Notes: generated by a model from the letters alone, not told the origin. A stretch of DNA of 64,000 nt from DAOUJW01 sp034421015 (GCA_034421015.1 DAOUKT010000013.1:8514-72513), one strand, 5' to 3'; shown: positions 8,049 through 15,802, counted from the stretch's first letter. A program made the numbers and translations.

Positions 8049-8491
8049 CCTGTTGCTCCTTCGTTGATTCTTGCGGTCAGAAACTCCAGGGCGGCCACGT
8101 ACCCCCTCCAGCCCAGGCCGCTGATCTGGCCCACGGCCACGGGCGCCACAACGGACCGGTGCCGCCACTCCTCCCTGGCGTAAAGGTTGGACAGGTGCAC
8201 CTCCACTACCGGGAGGGAGGTGTCCACCAGCGCCTCCCTGAGGGACAGGCCGTAGTGGGTGAGCGCGCCCGGATTGATGATTATACCATTGGACGTCGGG
8301 GCCTGCGCCTGCAGGTGGTCGATGATCGACCCTTCGCTGTTGGACTGGAAGAAGCTCACGTCCGTGCCAAGCTCCTGGGCGCGGCGCTGCACCGCCTCTT
8401 CGATGTCGTGCAGGGACATGGGGCCGTAGATGGCCGGGTCCCGGCGCCCGAGCATGTTCAGGTTTGGCCCGTTGATTACCAGTAGTCTCAT
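8045..8491 (-). CDS. aroQ: 3-dehydroquinate dehydratase, type II
   Basis: 148 residues with the type-II signature INGPNLNMLGRRDPAIYG (catalytic Tyr22), INPGALTHYGLSLREAL, and EVHLSNLYAREEWRHRSV with the active-site His. It catalyses dehydration of 3-dehydroquinate in the shikimate pathway, as a dodecamer in known members. It is the first gene of the aroQ-pepP-efp-xseA-xseB-PHP-formyltransferase run, with a repeat-filled gap upstream. Confidence 0.96.
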   Translation of the reverse strand: MRLLVINGPNLNMLGRRDPAIYGPMSLHDIEEAVQRRAQELGTDVSFFQSNSEGSIIDHLQAQAPTSNGIIINPGALTHYGLSLREALVDTSLPVVEVHLSNLYAREEWRHRSVVAPVAVGQISGLGWRGYVAALEFLTARINEGATG

Positions 8492-8888
8492 TCAGTACCT
8501 CTCCCCGACTCTGAATGCTTCCTCGTAGTTTGTGAGGAAATCCCGCTTCACTGTCATTCCGAGCGCAGCGAGGAATCCAAAGCCTCTGCTTGGAGAAGTT
8601 CCATACCTTGGGTGAAATGCCCTGGATTCCTGCTTTCGGGGACATTTGTATAATTGCGGCATTGCTCCCAAAAGAAGCGTTCTAACTGTCATTCTGAACG
8701 GAGCGCAGCGGAGTGAAGAATCCAAAGCCTTTGCCCGCGAAGCTGCGAAATCTTCAATTAACCCCTTTGGATTCTTCGCCTTCGGCTCAGAATGACATTC
8801 AACGGAGCCAACGCGCGGGTTACGCAAAGTCTCCCTTCGCGGGAATGACGGTGACTTGTCCCTCTGACACAAGCTATCCAAGGGTCTC
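8492..8888. other. Gene-free gap filled by repeats and a MITE-like element
   Basis: No believable gene on either strand. It holds a gtcattccgagc...gaggaatcc palindrome (8558-8580), then an interrupted ATTCC...GGAAT palindrome split by the element at 8639-8835. The promoter of the aroQ operon should lie at the left part of this gap but I see no convincing hexamer pair. Confidence 0.7.
8639..8835. mobile_element. MITE-like element (197 bp) in a palindrome loop, 4-bp target duplication
   Basis: Left end GGGACATTTGTATAAT, right end GTTACGCAAAGTCTCCC. The right end reversed is GGGAGACTTTGCGTAAC, which resembles the left end. It is flanked by direct TTCG at 8635-8638 and 8836-8839. Removing the element plus one TTCG restores attcctgctttcgcgggaat, a member of the ATTCC-N10-GGAAT palindrome family. 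Inside are two facing copies of another palindromic repeat (tcattctgaacggagcgc... near 8694 and ...ggctcagaatgac near 8797). It encodes no protein, so it is non-autonomous if mobile. Confidence 0.65.
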
Positions 8889-9899
8889 CTATCTGGCGTC
8901 TGCGCCTTCCGCAGCCTTGGCCCTTGGGTGAGCCTTCAGGTACTCCTTGCGGGACTGGGCAAGGCTCACGTGGGTGTATATCTGCGTGGTGGCCGGCGAC
9001 GAGTGGCCGAGCAGCTCCTGCACAATGCGCAGGTCGGCCCCGCCGTCCAGCATGTGGGTGGCGAAGGTGTGCCGCAGCATGTGGGGATGCACCTTGGTGT
9101 CCGTGGACTGGATGCTGTATTTCTTGACCATCTCCTGGACGGAGCGCTTGGTGAGACGGCCCCCAGACTTGTTGAGGAACAGGGCGTCCGTCCGCCGACC
9201 GCCCAGCTTCGGGCGGCCCTCGTTCAGATAGCGTTCCAGGGCCTCTTGCGCGGGCCTGCCGAAGACTACCTCCCGCTCCTTGGACCCCTTGCCCACAGTC
9301 CGCACCCGTCGGCGCGCCATGTCCACGTCCTTTGTGTCCAGCCCGGACAGCTCGCTGACCCGCAGGCCTGTTGCGTAGAGCACCTCCAGGATAGCCCTGT
9401 CTCGCAACTGCATGGCCGGGGCCTTGGGCCTGCCCTTGGTCTCCGGGTCGTCCGGGGTGGTCAGCAGTTCCTCCACCTCCTCCTTGCCCATGATGCGGGG
9501 AAGCGTCTTCTCAGCCTTGGGTATGAGCGCCCTGGACTGGCGGCTGCCACGCTTCCAAAGCGGGCTGGGAGGCACAACGCCCCTTCTTACGAGATAGCGG
9601 AAGTAGGAGCGAAGGGCGGCCAGGGACCTCGTCACGCTTCCCCGGTCGTGGCCGCGCTTGGTCTGCCCGCGTCCGGTTTCGATGGAGCGGTCGGACATGA
9701 GCCAGGCCACGTAGCGTCGCAGAAAGCCGCGGTCTACGCCAGACAGGGACTCCATGCCCTGCTCCTCCATGAACTGGAAGAACGGGTCAAGGTCGTTCAG
9801 GTAGTTGCGGACGGTGTATTCGGACAGGCTGCGCTCGCCGCGCAGGTGGTCCCGGTATTCCTGCAGGTGGCCCTGCTCCCTCACCGGAGAGGATGTCAT
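8889..9899 (-). CDS. Xer-type tyrosine recombinase
   Basis: 336 residues. A SAM-like core-binding domain (about 10-108) and a catalytic domain with the full set: Arg180 in TGLRVSELSGLD, Lys204 in GKGSKEREV, H273-x-x-R276 in HPHMLRHTFATH, His299 in LLGHSSPATT and Tyr308 in TQIYTHVS. It probably acts in chromosome dimer resolution (XerC/D or XerA role). It is about 35 residues longer than E. coli XerD. The extra residues lie around PPSPLWKRGSRQ (110-121) and TPDDPETKGRPKAPAM (148-163). The ATG overlaps the topA stop as ATGA, so it is co-translated with topoisomerase I. Confidence 0.9.
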   Translation of the reverse strand: MTSSPVREQGHLQEYRDHLRGERSLSEYTVRNYLNDLDPFFQFMEEQGMESLSGVDRGFLRRYVAWLMSDRSIETGRGQTKRGHDRGSVTRSLAALRSYFRYLVRRGVVPPSPLWKRGSRQSRALIPKAEKTLPRIMGKEEVEELLTTPDDPETKGRPKAPAMQLRDRAILEVLYATGLRVSELSGLDTKDVDMARRRVRTVGKGSKEREVVFGRPAQEALERYLNEGRPKLGGRRTDALFLNKSGGRLTKRSVQEMVKKYSIQSTDTKVHPHMLRHTFATHMLDGGADLRIVQELLGHSSPATTQIYTHVSLAQSRKEYLKAHPRAKAAEGADAR

Positions 9900-12040
9900 A
9901 CGGCCACCTCGACTCTATCCGGCTCAGGCTCCGCCTCCGGCGCGTCGCCCTTGAAGTCGCAGGAGGTGCAACGGGCCCTGTTCCGGCCCGAGGCCACCAG
10001 CAGCGCCCCGCACTCCGGGCAGGGCTGTGGCAGCGGGCGCTGCCTGACGGAGAAGTCGCAGTTGGGGTAGTTGGAGCAGCCGTAAAAGGTGGAGCCGCGC
10101 TTGCCGCCGCGCCTCTGCACAAGGTCGCCGCCGCACCTGGGGCACGTGGCGCCGGTGGGTATGCGGTACGGCTTGCTGTTCCTGCACTCCGGGAAGCCGG
10201 TGCACGACAGGAACGGCCCGAAGCGGCCCATCTTGATGGCCATTGGCCTCTCGCACTCCTCGCACGACTGGTCCGTCAGCTCGTCCTCAACCTTCATCCG
10301 CGGGATGTCCATCGCATCTGCCACGGACTTGCTGAACCCTTCGTAGAAGTCGCCCAGCACGGGCACCCACTCGCGGCTGCCCTGGGCAATATCGTCCAGG
10401 TCCTCCTCCATCTGGGCGGTGAAGCCCGCGTTCATGATGTCCGGGAAGTTCTGGTTGAGCAGGTCGCACACGGTGACGCCAAGGGCGGTTGGCTTGAAGC
10501 GCCCGCCTTCCTTGTCGACGTAGTGCCTGTTCTGGATGGTGGAGATGGTCGGCGCGTAGGTGCTGGGCCTGCCGATGCCCTGCTCCTCAAGGGCCTTGAC
10601 TATGGACGCCTCGGTGTACTTGGGCGGGGGCTGTGTGAAGTGTTGGCGGGGGTCTAGCCCCAGGCACTTCGGGACGTCGCCCTCCTTCATCTCCGGCAGC
10701 AGGGCCTGGTCGCCCTCGTCCGAGGAGTCGTCTATGTCCTCCATGTACAGGCGACGGAAGCCGGGGAACTTCAGGACGCTTCCGGTGGCCCTGAACACGT
10801 ATGTGTTGCCGGACGCGGTGGACGCGTCGATGTCCACCGACGTGGAGTCCAGGAGAGCGTCGGACATCTGGCTGGCCAGGGTGCGCTTCCAGATGAGGTC
10901 GTACAGCCGCATCTGGTCCCGGGACAAGGCGCCGGCGACGCTGTCGGGGTCCCTTGGGATGGAGGTCGGGCGAATGGCCTCGTGGGCCTCCTGCGCCGAC
11001 TTGCTCCTGGTGGCGTACGTCCGCGGCGACTTGGGGGCGTACTCCGCGCCGTACTGCTTGCGTATGTACGCCTGGGCCTCCCGCAGAGCCTGGGACGAGA
11101 GGGTGGTGGAGTCCGTGCGCATGTAGGTGATTAGCCCAACAGAGCCCTCTGACCCGATGGGCAGCCCCTCGTAGAGCTGCTGGGCCAGCATCATTGTCTT
11201 GCTGGTGGAGTATCGCAGCTTTCGCCACGCCTCCTGCTGCAACGAGCTTGTGGTGAACGGCGCGGCCGGCCTCTGGCGGACCTGCCGCGTCCTCACGCTG
11301 GCTACCTTGTAGGCGGCCCCATCCAGATCGGCGACGAGCTTCGAGGCGTCCGCCTCCGTCGGGATGTCCAGCTTGCCCCTCTGCCCGCGCAGGGAGTTGA
11401 GGCCCGCCTTGAAGCCCCGTCCCGCCGTCTCCAGCCTGGCGTCTATGGTCCAGTACTCCTTGGGCACAAAGGCCTGAATCTCACGCTCCCTGTCAACAAT
11501 GAGGCGCAGGGCCACCGACTGTACGCGGCCCGCGGAGAGGGCCCGCCGCCGCGCGTAGTGGTGCACCACCTTCTGCCACAGCACGGGGCTGAGCTTGTAG
11601 CCCACCAGCCGGTCAAGGATGCGCCGGGTCTGCTGGGCGTTGACCAGGTTCAGGTCTATGTCCCGGGGCTGCTCGAAGGCCTCCTTGAGGGCGTCCTCGG
11701 TTATCTCGTGGAAGACCACCCGTTTGAGGGGCCGCTTCTCAAGCCCCGCCGAGTGCACCAGGTGCCACGCAATGGCCTCACCCTCGCGGTCGGGGTCTGT
11801 GGCAAGGTAGATGTTGGTGGCGTCCTTGGAGTCACGGCGGATCTCCCGCACCAGCTTCTTCTTGTCCTCCATGACCTCGTAGCTGGGGGTGAACCCGTCT
11901 TCCACGTCTACGCCAAGCCCTTTCTGTGGAAGGTCGCGGACGTGACCCAGGGAAGCAACGACGTTGTAGTCGTTGCCGAGAAATCTACCGACGGTCCTGG
12001 CCTTGGCCGGGGACTCAACTATAACAAGGTTCTTTGTCAT
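9896..12040 (-). CDS. topA: DNA topoisomerase I (type IA)
   Basis: 714 residues. A TOPRIM domain begins VIVESPAKARTVGRFLG and holds the acidic DPDREGEAIAWH motif (82-93). The nucleophile is Tyr306 in SVGLITYMRTDST. Three C-terminal zinc-ribbon modules are visible: CEECERPMAIKMGRFGPFLSC, CPRCGGDLVQ...YGCSNYPNC, and CPECGALL...ARCTSC. It relaxes negative supercoils. It lies 6 bases downstream of dprA and overlaps the Xer gene; the dprA-topA-xer order is a conserved cluster in many Firmicutes and Chloroflexota. Confidence 0.96.
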   Translation of the reverse strand: MTKNLVIVESPAKARTVGRFLGNDYNVVASLGHVRDLPQKGLGVDVEDGFTPSYEVMEDKKKLVREIRRDSKDATNIYLATDPDREGEAIAWHLVHSAGLEKRPLKRVVFHEITEDALKEAFEQPRDIDLNLVNAQQTRRILDRLVGYKLSPVLWQKVVHHYARRRALSAGRVQSVALRLIVDREREIQAFVPKEYWTIDARLETAGRGFKAGLNSLRGQRGKLDIPTEADASKLVADLDGAAYKVASVRTRQVRQRPAAPFTTSSLQQEAWRKLRYSTSKTMMLAQQLYEGLPIGSEGSVGLITYMRTDSTTLSSQALREAQAYIRKQYGAEYAPKSPRTYATRSKSAQEAHEAIRPTSIPRDPDSVAGALSRDQMRLYDLIWKRTLASQMSDALLDSTSVDIDASTASGNTYVFRATGSVLKFPGFRRLYMEDIDDSSDEGDQALLPEMKEGDVPKCLGLDPRQHFTQPPPKYTEASIVKALEEQGIGRPSTYAPTISTIQNRHYVDKEGGRFKPTALGVTVCDLLNQNFPDIMNAGFTAQMEEDLDDIAQGSREWVPVLGDFYEGFSKSVADAMDIPRMKVEDELTDQSCEECERPMAIKMGRFGPFLSCTGFPECRNSKPYRIPTGATCPRCGGDLVQRRGGKRGSTFYGCSNYPNCDFSVRQRPLPQPCPECGALLVASGRNRARCTSCDFKGDAPEAEPEPDRVEVAV

Positions 12041-12046
12041 CAGTTA

Positions 12047-13174
12047 TCATCTCGCCGAGGCGTGATATTCGGGCGAAGCCTCGCGCGTCCTTATGTAGCT
12101 CATTCCTCCGACTTGGCGCACCAGTCCCTTGATCTCCATCATTGCCAGGGAGCTGCTGACGGAGGCCACGGGCAGGCCGGATGTCCTCTGGATGTCGTCT
12201 ATGTGCAGCGGCTCAAAGGTGATGTACCTCAGCAGCTGCGCCTCCTCGTCGTTCTGGGGCAGTATGGGAAGCAGCTCTATCTGCTGGCCCAGCGCGGAGA
12301 AGTTCAGCTCCTCCAGCACGTCGGTGTGGCTGAGCACCGTCTTCGCGCCCTGCTGGATCAGCCGGTTGGCCTCCTTGCTGGCCGGCGAGAATATGCTGCC
12401 CGGCACCGCCATCACCTCGCGGTCCTGGTCCAGGGCGTGCCGCACGGTCCACAGCGCGCCGCTGCCCTCGCCGGCCTCCACCACGACGGTTCCGGGCGTG
12501 AGGCCGCTGAGAATGCGGTTCCGGCGGGGGAAGTTCTTGGCCTCTGGCCTTATGCCCGGCGGGTGCTCGCTGATCAGAGCGCCGCTCTCTGTCACCTCCC
12601 GGGCCATGGACGCATGCTCCGGCGGGTAAATGGTGTCCAGCCCGTTGGCCAGCACGGCCAGGGTGCGGCCGCCGGAGTCCAGGGCGGTCCTGTGGGCAAT
12701 GGAGTCGATGCCCCGGGCTAGGCCGCTGACAATGGTGACGCTGTTCTTGGACAGGTCTTCGACAAGCTGCCGGGTCACCTCACGACCGTAGGACGTGGTC
12801 TTGCGCGTCCCGACTATCGTCACGGAGCGGCCGTCCTCCGGCAGGATGCGGCCCTTGACGTACAGCACCGGAGGGTAGTCGTACACCTCCTTGAGCAGGG
12901 CGGGGTATGCCGGATCCCTGACGGTGACGGCGTCTATGCCCAGTTTTTCGAGCCGCTCCCACTCGGCGTCCGGCGATATGGACGGCCGTCGCGAGACGAT
13001 GGCCCTCACGGAGCGCTGGTCCAGCCCTGCTGCCTCCAGGTCGGAGGCGGAGGCGCGCCACGCCGTCTCCAGGTCGCCGAAGTAGCTCTCCAGTATGGCG
13101 AACCTGGCTCTGCCGATGGTTGATATGCGGTTGAAGGCCACCCAGTACATGGCCCGGTCAGTGCCTGTAGTCAT
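12047..13174 (-). CDS. dprA: DNA-processing protein DprA
   Basis: 375 residues from the ATG at 13174 (MTTGTDRAMYWVAFN). The frame is open up to 13351 but that extension crosses a palindromic repeat and has no family similarity. A SAM-like N-terminal region is followed by the DprA Rossmann fold: TIVGTRKTTSYG, IVSGLARGIDSIAHRTAL, ISEHPPG, FPRRNRILSGL, VVVEAGEGSGALWT, AVPGSIFSPASKEANRLIQQGA. A C-terminal winged helix follows (about 310-375). DprA loads RecA on incoming single-stranded DNA in natural transformation. No other competence genes except cinA are in the window. Confidence 0.93.
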   Translation of the reverse strand: MTTGTDRAMYWVAFNRISTIGRARFAILESYFGDLETAWRASASDLEAAGLDQRSVRAIVSRRPSISPDAEWERLEKLGIDAVTVRDPAYPALLKEVYDYPPVLYVKGRILPEDGRSVTIVGTRKTTSYGREVTRQLVEDLSKNSVTIVSGLARGIDSIAHRTALDSGGRTLAVLANGLDTIYPPEHASMAREVTESGALISEHPPGIRPEAKNFPRRNRILSGLTPGTVVVEAGEGSGALWTVRHALDQDREVMAVPGSIFSPASKEANRLIQQGAKTVLSHTDVLEELNFSALGQQIELLPILPQNDEEAQLLRYITFEPLHIDDIQRTSGLPVASVSSSLAMMEIKGLVRQVGGMSYIRTREASPEYHASAR

Positions 13175-13252
13175 GGCGACAACTAGAATAGCATAGGGCC
13201 AGAGGGTGGACAACTCCAAGCTGGGCGTGTAAGGGCGCACACTGTGGCCCGC

Positions 13253-13335
13253 CCCTTGCCTGGAGTGTGGGCTGCAATCCAGGCAAGGGCCGATTGGCTG
13301 CCGCGACGTAGGGACGGTTTGCGAACCGCCCCTAC
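13253..13335. repeat. Hairpin plus 28-bp palindrome copy 2
   Basis: A 12-bp inverted repeat (cccttgcctgga at 13253-13264 with tccaggcaaggg at 13278-13289) lies beside a copy of the GTAGGGGCGGTTCGC-type palindrome (13308-13335, two mismatched pairs). The gap 13175-13369 has no gene. On the minus strand the hairpin lies after arsC and could stop transcription, though no T-run follows. Confidence 0.7.
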
Positions 13336-13369
13336 AGGTTTCCAGCATCAAATCCGTGAAGCTCTGGAG

Positions 13370-13780
13370 TTAAGCCGTAATCTCCCCCAGCAGCGCCTCC
13401 ACCTTCCCACCAATGACGTCCCTTATCGCCCTGACCTCGCCGATGGGCTGTCCCTTGGGGTCCGGCAGGCCCCAGTCCTCGATGTCTTTCAGGAAGATCG
13501 CAGGGCAGGCCTCGGCGTCGATGGCGCAGCCCATTGTGATCACCCTCTGCGCCTGAGTCACCATGTCGTCGGTCAGAGGCTTGGGCCGCTCGCTTCGGAG
13601 GTCAAAGCCCAACTCCCGCATGGCCTCAGCGACTATATCGTGGACGCCCTCGCCCGGCTCCGTGCCTGCGGACTCCGCCCGAAGGGTCAGACCCCTCTCC
13701 GAGGCCAGCCGGTTGAACATGGCCTTGGCCATCTGGCTCCGGCCTGCGTTGTGGACACAAACAAAGAGCACCTCAGCCAT
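13370..13780 (-). CDS. arsC: Arsenate reductase, thioredoxin-coupled LMW-phosphatase type
   Basis: 136 residues from the ATG at 13780, which follows AGGAGG. It has the P-loop CVHNAGRSQ with nucleophile Cys8, and the redox pair Cys85 and Cys92 in TMGCAIDAEACP, then EDWGLPDPKG with the conserved acid. These match the three-cysteine relay of thioredoxin-dependent ArsC, which reduces arsenate to arsenite. The frame is open further upstream into the aquaporin gene, but that part has no family match. It is the last gene of the arsR/C-aqp-arsC operon, 11 bases after the aquaporin stop. Confidence 0.92.
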   Translation of the reverse strand: MAEVLFVCVHNAGRSQMAKAMFNRLASERGLTLRAESAGTEPGEGVHDIVAEAMRELGFDLRSERPKPLTDDMVTQAQRVITMGCAIDAEACPAIFLKDIEDWGLPDPKGQPIGEVRAIRDVIGGKVEALLGEITA

Positions 13781-13791
13781 CTCGCTGCCTC

Positions 13792-14631
13792 CTACTCGGA
13801 ATCCTCGGCCTGCCGCCGCATCAGCGGCCCGATTATGAACTCGTGAATCGCCGCCCCCACCGGCCCGCCTATGAGCGGCCCCACTATGTAGACCCAGAAC
13901 CCGGAGGACGGCCCGGGTATCGCTATCGACTCCCAACCGGCCAGGTAGGCGACTATCCGCGGCCCGAAGTCCCGGGCCGGGTTCCAGCCCGCCTGGGTCA
14001 GCGGGGCGAAGAGGCTGATGAGCACGGCCACGGTGAAGCCGATGAAGAAGGGGGCCAGGTGCTTGGTGGGCAGGGCCGCGTTGTGGCGGTCGATGAGGGC
14101 GAAGATCATGAGCACGAGAATCGCGGTGCCGAATGCCTCAACCGCCAGCGCCTTGACGGGCGAGATGAGGGAGCGGACCGCTTCGTCCGTGCCGAACACG
14201 GCGGGATTGGGGAAGTACTCCCCAAAGACCATCGCCGAAAGCTGGCTGCCCGGCTCGCCCCGGACCAGGCCGTTGACGGCCTCGAACTCAGTGATGAAGG
14301 AGCCGAATAGCCACAGTATGGTCAGACCGCCAAGGACGCCTCCGACAAGCTGCGACGCCCAGTAGGGCAGCAGGCGGCTCGCGGGGAACTCCTCCCGGCG
14401 GAAGATGGCGAAGGCCAGGGACACGGCCGGGTTCAGGTGCGCGCCGGATATGGTCGCCGTTGCGTAGATTGCCAGGGTTACGCCAAAGCCCCAGACTACG
14501 GCCACCTGCCACAATCCGACCTGCGCGCCGGTCAGCACCGCGGCCGCCACGGCCCCCGTGCCGAAAAGCACCAGCAGGTACGTTCCCACAACCTCCGCGA
14601 CACATATCTGGGCCAGGCGCGAGGGGGTCAT
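13792..14631 (-). CDS. Aquaglyceroporin (MIP family), AqpS-like arsenite channel
   Basis: 279 residues, six membrane helices and both pore half-helices with NPA: SGAHLNPAVS in the first half and QAGWNPARDFGPR in the second. The Asp after the second NPAR is typical of glycerol-conducting members. In Sinorhizobium meliloti an aquaglyceroporin (AqpS) inside the ars operon lets arsenite leave the cell. The position here, between an ArsR-ArsC fusion and ArsC and with no ArsB/Acr3 pump, suggests the same role (inference). The start overlaps the upstream stop as ATGA. Confidence 0.9.
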   Translation of the reverse strand: MTPSRLAQICVAEVVGTYLLVLFGTGAVAAAVLTGAQVGLWQVAVVWGFGVTLAIYATATISGAHLNPAVSLAFAIFRREEFPASRLLPYWASQLVGGVLGGLTILWLFGSFITEFEAVNGLVRGEPGSQLSAMVFGEYFPNPAVFGTDEAVRSLISPVKALAVEAFGTAILVLMIFALIDRHNAALPTKHLAPFFIGFTVAVLISLFAPLTQAGWNPARDFGPRIVAYLAGWESIAIPGPSSGFWVYIVGPLIGGPVGAAIHEFIIGPLMRRQAEDSE

Positions 14632-15347
14632 GCCTTTGCCTCCTCTTGGGATACGTCTTGGGATACGTCTTGGGACACGTCGTGCACTGCGCAGGTTGCC
14701 AGCAGACCAACCCTCCTGTTGATGTCGGTGTACGCATCCTCAAAGGCCTCCAGATTACCAGCCTCCGCCGGGTCCGACACCGACCAGTGAAGACGCTCTC
14801 TGCCAATGTCAGCAAGCTGCTCGTTGGCCCGGTCGCACACCGTGACCAGCAGGGTTCCCCCCATCGGCGGGTCCGGCAGCGGTTGTGGGACGGCGCGGGA
14901 GAGGTCGAGGCCGTGCAGCCGCGCCACCCTCACGGCCATGGGGTGTACCTTGGCCGCAGGCTGGGTGCCGGCGCTGCCAACGGGAATGCGGGAGGCGCGC
15001 CGCCAGAGGGCGGCGGCAAGCTGGGAGCGCGCGGAGTTGTGGGTGCAGACGAATAGTACGCTGGATGCCGGAAGCCCTCCGGGCGGCTGCAGCGTATCCA
15101 GAACGTCCTGTCGGAGGTGGAGGTAGCGCCGCCTGCGGTCTCCGCCGGACGCCAGCCGCTCAACCAGCCCGGCGTCTGCCAGAATCCGTAGATGATAGGC
15201 AAGCAGGTTGGAGTCCATGCCAAGCCGCCGCCCAAGCTCTGCTGGCGTGTGCTCCGAGTGTCTCAGGGCGTCCACAATTGCCAGTCGGCGCGGCTCGCCG
15301 AGGGCGGCGTGGAGGCCTGCTCTGGTCTCCAGGTCTAGGGCGCTCAA
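14628..15347 (-). CDS. ArsR-type HTH fused to LMW phosphatase/ArsC domain
   Basis: 239 residues, TTG start behind ggagg. The winged-helix domain (1-90: EPRRLAIVDALRH, TPAELGRRLGMDSNLLAYHLRILADAGLV) is fused to an ArsC/LMW-PTP domain (95-225) with the P-loop CTHNSARSQ (Cys101, Arg107), GSAGTQPAAKVHP and TVCDRANEQL. The HTH part has no cysteine at all, so the classical As(III) site of ArsR is absent. The ArsC part has only one clear resolving Cys. Probably a sensor-repressor of this operon. The C-terminus carries DVSQ three times, from a 12-bp tandem repeat. Confidence 0.88.
   Translation of the reverse strand: MSALDLETRAGLHAALGEPRRLAIVDALRHSEHTPAELGRRLGMDSNLLAYHLRILADAGLVERLASGGDRRRRYLHLRQDVLDTLQPPGGLPASSVLFVCTHNSARSQLAAALWRRASRIPVGSAGTQPAAKVHPMAVRVARLHGLDLSRAVPQPLPDPPMGGTLLVTVCDRANEQLADIGRERLHWSVSDPAEAGNLEAFEDAYTDINRRVGLLATCAVHDVSQDVSQDVSQEEAKA
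14645..14680. repeat. 12-bp tandem repeat, three units
   Basis: Three direct copies of cttgggatacgt (the third with one change) encode DVSQDVSQDVSQ at the C-terminus of the ArsR-ArsC fusion. Copy number is likely to vary between strains. Confidence 0.9.
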
Positions 15348-15379
15348 GGGCTGTCCTCCACTGCGAAAGTCTACAGTGG

Positions 15380-15408
15380 AGCATAATACTCAAGAATTCT
15401 TGAGTCAA
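15380..15408 (-). promoter_or_regulatory. ars operon promoter with operator palindrome in the spacer
   Basis: On the minus strand TTGACT (15403-15408) and TATGCT (15380-15385) are separated by exactly 17 bases. The spacer is almost filled by a perfect 18-bp palindrome, actcaagaattcttgagt (15388-15405). A dimeric ArsR-type repressor bound here would block RNA polymerase. The start codon lies 33 bases beyond the -10 box. Confidence 0.85.
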
Positions 15409-15449
15409 TATGTGGACAGCGCACCTTGACACTAACCATTCCTGCACAG

Positions 15450-15677
15450 GGAGGCCATTGCGTAACTAAGGCGGCTTCTTGGAGGACCTACGTTTCTCGT
15501 CATTCCCGCGAAAGGAGACCTTTACGTAACTACGGCGGCATCTCGGAGGCAATACGTTTATCGTCATTCCCGCGAAAGCGGGAATCTAATTCCTTCTATA
15601 TCGAACCTCCTGGATTCCTGCTTCCGCAGGAATGGTCGGGAGGCGCTCGCCCCAAACGAGGTTATTCAAATGTCTCC
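15450..15677. mobile_element. Composite MITE-like element with ACAG target duplication
   Basis: A full element of 164 bp (15514-15677) has ends GGAGACCTTTACGTAAC and, reversed, GGAGACATTTGAATAAC (13 of 17 identical). Immediately before it is a 64-bp copy of its own left half (15450-15513), broken off in the loop of the internal attcccgcgaaa palindrome. The whole block is flanked by ACAG (15446-15449 and 15678-15681). Joining the flanks gives attcctgcacaggcaggaat, a perfect-arm 20-bp palindrome, with ACAG as its loop. No coding capacity. Confidence 0.7.
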
Positions 15678-15774
15678 ACAGGCAGGAATCCAGGCCGGGC
15701 GAGTGGCGCCGAAGAATCCACAGCAATACTCGGCTGCGACGTAGTGACATCCTCAACCGGCAGCCTGTCGCGAC

Positions 15775-15802
15775 GTAGGGGCGGTTCGCGAACCGCCCCT
15801 AC
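15775..15802. repeat. Perfect 28-bp GTAGGGGCGGTTCGC-type palindrome, copy 3
   Basis: A perfect inverted repeat with arms gtaggggcggttcg/cgaaccgcccctac and no spacer. Divergent copies are at 2842-2869 and 13308-13335. Confidence 0.9.

Noticed and set aside
8049..8645. Upstream extension of the pepP frame through aroQ
   Set aside because: The aroQ motifs are in a different frame here, and the ATG at 8048 has a good ribosome-binding site and ATGA overlap.
8889..9899. Phage or island integrase call for the tyrosine recombinase
   Set aside because: It is translationally coupled to topA next to dprA, a chromosomal housekeeping arrangement, so a Xer role is more likely.
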